A DNA stretch of 64,000 nucleotides, taken from positions 3,348,001 to 3,412,000 of the forward strand of contig NZ_CP045121.1 of NCBI RefSeq assembly GCF_011492965.1, read 5' to 3'. The notes under the pieces were generated by a model that saw only the letters and a program-made list of their open reading frames with translations, did not search any database and was not told the origin of the DNA. Every line of letters begins with the position of its first letter. The first letter of the stretch is position 1. A program made the position numbers and the translations under genes. Below, piece after piece: positions 58,320 through 64,000 of the stretch. The DNA comes from Rubrobacter marinus (GTDB lineage Bacteria > Actinomycetota > Rubrobacteria > Rubrobacterales > Rubrobacteraceae).

Positions 58320-59350
58320 CTAGGCCACGCCCTCCTTCTCCTTGTTGCGAGCGAGCTCGATGGCGACGTCCAGGATCCAGTCCTCTTGCCCCGCGACGGC
58401 CTGCCTCGCCCCCAGCTCCACCAAGATCTCGCGGGGGTCGATCCCGTAGCGCTCCGCCGCCCGCTTGGCGTGCAGCAGGAACGTGGAGTACACCCCCGCG
58501 TAACCGATCGTGATCGCGTCCCTGTCCGGGAACGGCTGGAACGGCATGAAGGGCGCCATCACGTACTCGGCGGCATCCATCAGCCCGAACACGTCGAGCC
58601 CGGGGTTTACCCCCATCCGGTCGAGGACGGCGGCCAGAAGCTCGGTCGGCGCGTTTCCCGCCCCGGCACCGAGGCCGCGCAGAGACCCGTCGAGCTGGTC
58701 CGTTCCGGCGTCCAGCGCCGCGATGCTGTTGCCGACGGCCACGCCGAGGTTGTCGTGAGCGTGGAAGCCCACGTCGCACTCCAGGGCGTCCTTGAGGGCC
58801 GCGACGCGCTGGCGTGCGCCCTCGGGGAGCAGCGCGCCGGCGGAGTCGACGACGTACACGCAGTCGGCCCCGTAGGACTCCATGAGCTTCGCCTGCTCTA
58901 TCAGAAACGCCGGCTCGCGCATGTGCGCCATCATCAGGAAGCCGATCGCCTCCAGGCCCATGCCCTTGGCGATCTCGAAGTGCTGGCGGGAGATGTCCGC
59001 CTCGGTGCATTGCGTCGCGATGCGCACGATCTGCGTACCGCGCTCGGCCGCCTCCCTGAGCTCGTTGACGGTGCCTATACCGGGGACGAGGAGCGAGGCT
59101 ATCCGCGCCCGCTCGCAGACCTCGGCGGCCGTGGAGATCAGGTCCATCTCCGGCGTCCTGGAGAAGCCGTACTGGATGGAGGTGCCGGCGAGCCCGTCGC
59201 CGTGCGTGACCTCTATAACGTGTACCCCCGCCTCGTCCAGGGCACGCGCCACGCTGCGGACCTGCTCGACGGTGAACTGGTGGCCCATCGCGTGCGAGCC
59301 GTCGCGCAGGGAGGTGTCCGTGATCCTCGGGCCGCCTTCGCCTCCCTCAC
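58320..59350 (-). pseudogene. dmpG: 4-hydroxy-2-oxovalerate aldolase, apparent frameshift
   Basis: Metal-dependent aldolase of about 343 residues splitting 4-hydroxy-2-oxovalerate into pyruvate and acetaldehyde. GTG 59350 shares GTGA with the dehydrogenase stop. One base missing at 59329-59331 separates VREAKAA from [18 protein letters not shown], which holds the catalytic Arg and metal Asp. Metal-binding His are in [18 protein letters not shown], and [14 protein letters not shown] is characteristic. It forms a channeling complex with the acylating dehydrogenase encoded just upstream. Confidence 0.85.
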
Positions 59351-60277
59351 GAGGCCACCCCTTCCCTGTCGGCCAGGAGGTGTCGGGCGAACCGCTCGCC
59401 CACCCCCTCGCCGCCGAGGTCATGATGTCCAGGTTGCCGGCGTACTTGGGCAGGTAATCCCCGCCCCTTCGACCTCCAGCAACAGGACAACCACGCGCTT
59501 CTTGCCCCAGGGCGTCTCCTTCTCGTCGAAGACCGGCTCGTTCTTGAGCCCGTAGCCCGGAACGTAGCGCTGCACCCGCGCGACCACCTCCTCGACGGAG
59601 CGGATCACCTCGTTCTCGTCGAAGTCCTCGTCCTCCGGGACGACGTAGACCGTGTTGCGCATTATGATCGGCGGTTCGGCCGGGTTGAGGACGATGATCG
59701 CCTTGCCGTACTTTGCGCCCCCGATCTGCTCCAGCCCGCGCGCCGTCGTGACGGTGAACTCGTCTATGTTCTGGCGCGTCCCCGGCCCCGCCGAGACGCT
59801 CGCGACGGTCGATACCATCTCCGCATACAAGACCGACGTCGCCCGCGACACGGCGTAGACCATGGGCGTCGTGGCCTGCGCCCCGCAGGTCAGCAGGTTG
59901 ACGTTGTCCTTGTCCAGGTGCTCGTTGAGGTTCGCCACCGGGACCACGTACGGGCCACGGGCGGCCGGGGTGAGGTCCACGGCGATCCGGCCGGCCTCCT
60001 TGAGCATCTTCGCGTGCCGGACGTGGGCCCCGGCGCTCGTGGCGTCGAAGACCAGTTGGATCTCCTCGTCCTCCAGGATCGCGTCTATCCCCTCGTGGCT
60101 CGCCCCTACCCCTTCCTCCCTGGCCCTCAGGAGGCCCTCGGAGTCCGGGACGATACCGGCGACCATCGCCAGCTCCATGTGTCCGGGCTCCTTGAGGAGC
60201 TTGTACATGAGGTCGCTGCCTATGTTGCCCGACCCCAGGATCCCGACCTTTACCCGCCCGTCAGACGATGTTTCCAC
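59347..60277 (-). pseudogene. dmpF: Acetaldehyde dehydrogenase (acylating), apparent frameshifts
   Basis: CoA-acylating acetaldehyde dehydrogenase of about 311 residues. GTG 60277 follows AAGGGGG. NAD site: [20 protein letters not shown]; catalytic Cys in [20 protein letters not shown]. Near the end, one base is missing from the C4 run at 59459-59462 (restored: [20 protein letters not shown]) and one from the C5 run at 59403-59407 (restored: [18 protein letters not shown]), bringing the stop to 59347. Makes acetyl-CoA from the aldolase product. Confidence 0.85.
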
Positions 60278-60880
60278 CCTAAACCCCCTTCTGCCCCACG
60301 CGGCCCGAACACCCGGCTTGCTCGCAACCCAAATTCCCGTAGACCATCCGGGCCACAACGGCGCAGGCGGTCTGGCCCCCGCACACTCTCCACGAAGCGG
60401 CGAGCCGGAACGGAGAATCTCCAGAGGGTTCCGACCCCGTCGGCTCCGGAACACGACACGACCCCACGAGTTCGAGTTTCTCCGCCAGAACCAGCCCCAC
60501 CTCGCGCGCCGTCCGCATTTTCCCGCACCAGCCTTTCACGCTCGAAAGCACCTTACTGCCACCCGTATCACGGCACAACTCGCTCGTTCGCGAATGTCGA
60601 ACGATCATCGAGACGACACCAGGGCACGCAAGTCCCCCGGCAGCAAGCTACCGAATTCGCTTATGTTGAACGCAGGCATTGCGGCAGCGTCGAAGTTTGT
60701 GGAACGATATGAGCTAGGGAAGCGGGCGGTGAAGGGTGCGAGCGCGCTCGACGGCGAGTTCGCGCTACCCGATGCCGTGGACGGCGAGGAGTACGATGGT
60801 CGGCCGTAGCGGCGGTTCCGGGCTAGCACTCCGGGGCGTACGACCTCCGCCGATCCCAGTCCATACCGAAAGGAGATGCC
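60278..60880. other. Intergenic region with a coding-like fragment
   Basis: A 600-base gap upstream of the meta-pathway operon. The plus strand from about 60664 to 60809 reads MLNAGIAAASKFVERYELGK and ends with DGEEYDGRP, which looks like the end of a protein, but no ribosome site or upstream frame supports it. The minus strand is open over 60279-60608 with several Cys, without a recognisable domain. The operon promoter must lie here. Confidence 0.35.
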
Positions 60881-61066
60881 ATGCCGATGGTCGAGGTGAT
60901 CTACGTGAGGGAGGAGCCCCTCGAGAAGGAGCGCAAGCGGGCCTTTATCGAGAGGGCCACGCGCATCTTCAACGAGGAGCTCGGAACCCGCCCGCCGAGC
61001 CTTCGGATGGTCTTCCAACACGTGCAGCCCGAGGACAGCAAGCTCGGCTTCGTGGACGAAACGTGA
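60881..61066 (+). CDS. 4-oxalocrotonate tautomerase family protein
   Basis: A 61-residue tautomerase with Pro directly after the initiator Met (MPMVEVIYVREE), so the catalytic Pro1 is kept. AAAGGAG precedes ATG 60881. A conserved Arg is expected in the RIFNEELGTRPPSLRMVFQH region. It would convert 2-hydroxymuconate to 2-oxohex-3-enedioate and may serve the meta-pathway genes on the opposite strand in place of the Pro-less copy at 57907. Confidence 0.82.
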   Translation: MPMVEVIYVREEPLEKERKRAFIERATRIFNEELGTRPPSLRMVFQHVQPEDSKLGFVDET

Positions 61067-61223
61067 GCAGTGGAAGCAAGCTAGACGTGAGCGCCGCCAT
61101 GCGGGTAGGTCTCACGCGGCCGGGGCAAACCCCCGATGCATCCTCGGGCCCACAGACGCCAGACGGGTGTGCCGCAAACGCCTTCTCGGCGGTCTCTAAG
61201 ATCTGCTCCGGGGGTAGAGCGTA

Positions 61224-61868
61224 GTGCGAGAGGAGATCTTCGCGGCGGCCCGTTCTCTGTCCGCGCACGGCCTCGTAACCGCCTTCGGCCACGCCTCCGC
61301 CCGACAGGGTGCCGACGCTTTCCTTATAACGCCACCCGTGCCCCTGGGCTCTCTGTGGCACGGCGACGTGCTGCACGAGGTCTCGCTGGACAGGGACGAG
61401 CTCCCCGAGGGCGTACCCGGGGAGGTGTGGGTCCACTGGGCGATCTACAACGCCCGTCCGGAATTGAACGGCATCTGCCGCGCCCAGCCGCCGGTAGCGA
61501 CGGCCCTGGCCTCCGCCGGCGTACCGATAAAGCCCCTGCACGGGCAGGGGGCATTCGTCGGAAGAGAGGTGCCCGTCTACGAGGACGCGCGTCTGATCCG
61601 AGGCCGGGAGGCCGGGGAGGCGCTGGCGAAGTCCCTCGGAAGCGCCCACGGAGTCATCATGCGCGGCAACGGGGCGGTAACGGTCGGCGAGAGCATCGGG
61701 GCGGCAGTCTCGAGGATGTGGGTGCTGGAGCGTTCGGCGGAGATAAACCGGGACGCGGCGAGCGCGGGGACGCCCCGTGCGCTGGACGAGGAAGAGTTCG
61801 CGTACTGGGACGGGTTGAACGCCGAGATCCTCCCGAGAATTTGGCGTTATTTGAAAGCTAATGCATAG
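61224..61868 (+). CDS. Class II aldolase/adducin-fold protein with altered metal site
   Basis: A 214-residue protein with the class II aldolase fold: VTAFGHASARQGADAFLITP, VHWAIYNARPELNGICRAQP and VIMRGNGAVTVGESIGAAVS. The usual zinc pair His-x-His after the RPELN segment is Arg-Ala-Gln here, and the third His in the GHGA-type motif is Asn. It may therefore lack the normal metal centre. GTG 61224 follows GGGGGTAGAG. Related proteins act as decarboxylases or aldolases in aromatic degradation. Follows the tautomerase on the same strand. Confidence 0.8.
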   Translation: MREEIFAAARSLSAHGLVTAFGHASARQGADAFLITPPVPLGSLWHGDVLHEVSLDRDELPEGVPGEVWVHWAIYNARPELNGICRAQPPVATALASAGVPIKPLHGQGAFVGREVPVYEDARLIRGREAGEALAKSLGSAHGVIMRGNGAVTVGESIGAAVSRMWVLERSAEINRDAASAGTPRALDEEEFAYWDGLNAEILPRIWRYLKANA

Positions 61869-61900
61869 ACGCGTAGCGGTGAGGCGTCTGCTGCAACAAG

Positions 61901-61928
61901 GGCCCGGTGCCAGGGCCGGCACCGGGCC
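61901..61928 (+). terminator. Hairpin terminator after class II aldolase-like gene
   Basis: GGCCCGGTGCC (61901-61911) pairs perfectly with GGCACCGGGCC (61918-61928) across a 6-base loop, 33 bases after the stop codon. There is no T run close by. It lies between convergent genes. Confidence 0.65.
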
Positions 61929-62074
61929 TGGCACGACAGCGGCGAGCGGAGGGCCGAGGGTACGGTGTCATTGCGCACCGCAAAAAAACACTCGTTGCCG
62001 GATTTTTAGAGCCCCGGGACATCTACAGCGGCCCAAGGTCTCGGCACGATCGGTTTCTCGTTCGACGGCGGCGG

Positions 62075-63040
62075 TTACAAACCCAGCCGCCGCATGGTCG
62101 AGGCGTAGTCTCGCACGCCCTCCTCCAGCGAGAACCTCGGCTCGAAGCCGAGATCTTCGCGGGCGCGAGTCGTGTCGAAGACCGCATAGTAGTTGACGCC
62201 CATGTCGAAGAAATCCAGTCCCGGTCCGATCTCTATGTCGGCGTCCGGCACGATCTTGCGTACAGCATCGGCGAAGTCTTCTAGCGCGTAGCCGTGGCCG
62301 TTCGCGATATTGTAGGCCGAGTATTTCGGTCGCTCGTGGAGCGTGGCTAGCACGATGCCTTCCGCGACGTCGTCCACGTAGATGATGTCGTCGTGCTGTT
62401 CGCCGCCCTTGGTTATACGGACCGGCTTCCCGGCCATGGAGTCCTCCAGCATCCGGCTGTGGATGGAGACCTTGCCGTGACGGGCCAGCTTGCCCGGCCC
62501 GAAGATCGTCGCGAAGCGCAAGGAGACGAACTGCAAGCCGTAGTTGCGCTGGTAGTTCATGCCCATCCCCTCGCTCGCCACCTTACACACGTCGTACACC
62601 AGTGAGGGATTGAGGGGATGATCCTCACCCACCGGCCGGTAGTTCGGATGCCCGAACTCGCCCGGCGGGATCTCCCCGTATGCAGCACGGGAGCTGGTGA
62701 AGACGACGCGCTCCACGCCGGCGATGCGCGCCGCCTCCAGGACCTGCACCGTACCGAAAGCGTTGACGCGAAAGCCGTTGAGAGGGTCGTCCTGCGCGCC
62801 GGACGGCATTAGGGCGGCCATGTGGATTACACGCCGGACCTCGTGCTCCTGGAAGGTCCGCACCAGGCAGGCCAGGTCGTTGATGTCGCCGCGCACCAGC
62901 TCGAACCCGTCCCCCAGATCGCCGACCAGCGAGAGGTCGGGTCGGTTCTCGAACACCACGGGCGCGTGCCCGCGCTCGATAAGCTTACGGGTGACCCAGG
63001 CCCCGTTGACGCCCAGGCCACCCGTAACCAGTACTTTCAC
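62075..63040 (-). CDS. NAD-dependent epimerase/dehydratase (extended SDR)
   Basis: Extended short-chain dehydrogenase of 321 residues. NAD site VLVTGGLGVNGAWVTRKLIE (Gly-x2-Gly-x2-Gly); catalytic residues in VFTSSRAAYGE (Ser) and LVYDVCKVASEGMG (Tyr-x3-Lys). GTG 63040. Many relatives are nucleotide-sugar epimerases, but others in catabolic loci act on small hydroxy or keto acids. It follows a carboxylase-type gene pair, so a non-sugar substrate is plausible. Confidence 0.86.
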   Translation of the reverse strand: MKVLVTGGLGVNGAWVTRKLIERGHAPVVFENRPDLSLVGDLGDGFELVRGDINDLACLVRTFQEHEVRRVIHMAALMPSGAQDDPLNGFRVNAFGTVQVLEAARIAGVERVVFTSSRAAYGEIPPGEFGHPNYRPVGEDHPLNPSLVYDVCKVASEGMGMNYQRNYGLQFVSLRFATIFGPGKLARHGKVSIHSRMLEDSMAGKPVRITKGGEQHDDIIYVDDVAEGIVLATLHERPKYSAYNIANGHGYALEDFADAVRKIVPDADIEIGPGLDFFDMGVNYYAVFDTTRAREDLGFEPRFSLEEGVRDYASTMRRLGL

Positions 63041-63056
63041 CGCGGTACGCCCATCC

Positions 63057-63353
63057 CTACAACGGCCTTATCTCGTCGGCTTCCGGCACGACCTCCGTAA
63101 AAAAGGCCGTAAAGCAGTTCGGGCAGCAGTACTGACGAAAGACGACCTTCGCGTCTATGTAGGCGAAAGCATCGGCGAACACCTGCGGGCCGGCCATGCT
63201 CACCGGGCCTTCGTAGCGCGCCAGGCTGCCGAGGTAGTCCTGCCCGTCTCCGGACCCTTCGGAGAGCACGTGCGAGCAGTAGTTGCAGGCTACCTTACGC
63301 TCGCCGCCTTCCTCGACGTAGCCTACGTTGTTGTCAATGCGCGTGGTGGCCAT
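63057..63353 (-). CDS. Small zinc subunit, carboxylase-associated
   Basis: A 98-residue protein with two Cys-x2-Cys pairs, VACNYCSHVL and YCCPNCFTAFFTEV, resembling in layout the small subunit at 51574. It overlaps the end of a HyuB-type gene by about 20 bases (ATG 63353), implying one complex. The N-terminal MATTRIDNNVGYVEEGGER is polar. Probably structural zinc. Confidence 0.75.
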   Translation of the reverse strand: MATTRIDNNVGYVEEGGERKVACNYCSHVLSEGSGDGQDYLGSLARYEGPVSMAGPQVFADAFAYIDAKVVFRQYCCPNCFTAFFTEVVPEADEIRPL

Positions 63354-64000
63354 TGCCGTCTCCTCCCTGCCTCGACAGTTGGCGCCTGTTGTCTCGAATC
63401 TCGTCCCGGATGCGTTCGGTCCCGGCCGCGTCCACCTCCAGAGAGTCCTCGTCCAGGACCACGCCGTAGATTCCGCGTGCTGCGGACAGCGAGACCTTGA
63501 ACTCCTCCACGTCGTGCCGGACGGCCGCCGGGTCGCGCAGGAGCGGATCGCCGTAGCCCCCGCCCGACTGCCAGTACATGTAGTGCGCCTCCCCCGGGGC
63601 GAGGTAGCTCTCTTCCTCGCACGACTTCAGCTCGTGACGGCCCTCGATCTCCTGGAGCGAGCCGGGGATGATCCCCCGCGCGAAAAGCTCCTTCGCGTTG
63701 GCGTCGCGCACCGTCAGGTCCACCTGCGTGTTGCCGGGGTAGCCTCCGGCCAGGCCGACGTTCATCGGCACCGCCTTGCCCGAACCCGAGATGACCTGCG
63801 CCATGGGCGCCGGAGTGTCGTGCGAGATAAAGCAGAGCGAAGCAGTGACGCCACCGCGGAACTTGCCCGGACCACCGGAGTCCGTCTCCTCTCGGCGCCA
63901 GAGGTACAGCATCGGCAGCACGAACTCGTTCATCTCCACGTCCGGCATCTTGCCCATGGGAATGATGAGCAGACCGGCGGTATCCACGCCGTCGTGGTCT
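63334..64000 (-). CDS. HyuB-type hydantoinase/carboxylase subunit, C-terminal part
   Basis: The last 217 or so residues of a HyuB-type subunit; the gene runs off the right edge. Visible family features: GGPGKFRGGVTASLCFISHD and, near the end, YWQSGGGYGDPLLRDPAAV, comparable with GGGGGYGDVLERDPEEV in the copy at 47295. The C-terminus RQGGDGNGHHAH overlaps the small zinc protein. It is a second, distinct carboxylase or hydantoinase locus beginning at the window edge. Confidence 0.87.
   Translation of the reverse strand, partial: DHDGVDTAGLLIIPMGKMPDVEMNEFVLPMLYLWRREETDSGGPGKFRGGVTASLCFISHDTPAPMAQVISGSGKAVPMNVGLAGGYPGNTQVDLTVRDANAKELFARGIIPGSLQEIEGRHELKSCEEESYLAPGEAHYMYWQSGGGYGDPLLRDPAAVRHDVEEFKVSLSAARGIYGVVLDEDSLEVDAAGTERIRDEIRDNRRQLSRQGGDGNGHHAH

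Noticed and set aside
60279..60608. Minus-strand 109-residue Cys-containing open frame before dmpF
   Set aside because: No recognisable domain, no ribosome site, and cysteines not spaced as in a ferredoxin.

Overview
The window is high-GC DNA with dense same-strand operons, GTG and TTG starts, ATGA/GTGA overlaps and many aromatic-catabolism genes. This fits a soil actinobacterium. A Rubrobacter-like organism is my best guess from overall protein flavour, but no marker gene settles it. Most of the window is accessory catabolic DNA with LysR regulators, substrate-binding-protein transporters and decayed mobile elements.

Layout. 1-4.5 kb: a TAXI-type TRAP transporter (permease cut by the left edge, DUF1850 protein, solute-binding lipoprotein) with a crotonase between its parts. 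4.8-8.7 kb: acyl-CoA dehydrogenase, phosphotriesterase-like hydrolase, alpha/beta hydrolase and a small zinc-ribbon protein. 8.7-10.4 kb: a dead large serine recombinase joined to an IS630-type fragment. 10.4-13.6 kb: a LysR gene divergent from 3-hydroxybenzoate 4-monooxygenase (mobA). 13.7-21.4 kb: a protocatechuate (pca) operon in the order D-C-I-J-F-[H fragment]-[MBL protein]-H-G-[B remnant]. It ends in a transposase remnant, so pcaB is destroyed. 21.7-32.6 kb: three LysR genes, a sulfonate/nitrate-type ABC importer, an alcohol dehydrogenase and a two-subunit ring-hydroxylating dioxygenase. 32.7-39.6 kb: an EamA transporter, a truncated FtsZ-like protein, a second alcohol dehydrogenase/ABC importer set and a second Rieske oxygenase. 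39.6-41 kb: decayed DNA, including a second copy of the zinc-ribbon/recombinase junction. 41-53.3 kb: a probable operon resembling acetophenone carboxylase (two HyuA-type subunits, one HyuB-type, a small zinc subunit and a 313-aa fifth subunit) with a CaiB-type CoA-transferase, a thiolase/DUF35 pair and an MFS importer. 54-60.3 kb: a GntR regulator and the lower meta-cleavage pathway from hydroxymuconic semialdehyde to acetyl-CoA, without a ring-cleavage dioxygenase. 60.9-64 kb: a tautomerase, a class II aldolase-like protein, an epimerase and the start of a second HyuB-type carboxylase locus cut by the right edge.

How the parts fit: mobA would make protocatechuate for pcaGH. The Rieske oxygenases would start ring oxidation, with the adjacent alcohol dehydrogenases oxidising alcohol or diol intermediates. 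The carboxylase operon reads as ketone carboxylation, CoA transfer and thiolysis. Acetyl-CoA and succinyl-CoA are the expected end products.

Caution: many otherwise well-conserved genes carry one-base frameshifts, nearly all in G/C homopolymer runs (DUF1850, mobA, pcaH, pcaG, pcaF, pcaD, an ABC ATPase, an alcohol dehydrogenase, HyuA, dmpF, dmpG). These may be assembly errors. They are labelled pseudogene only because the frame as given is broken. The recombinase and transposase remnants carry several different lesions and look truly decayed.
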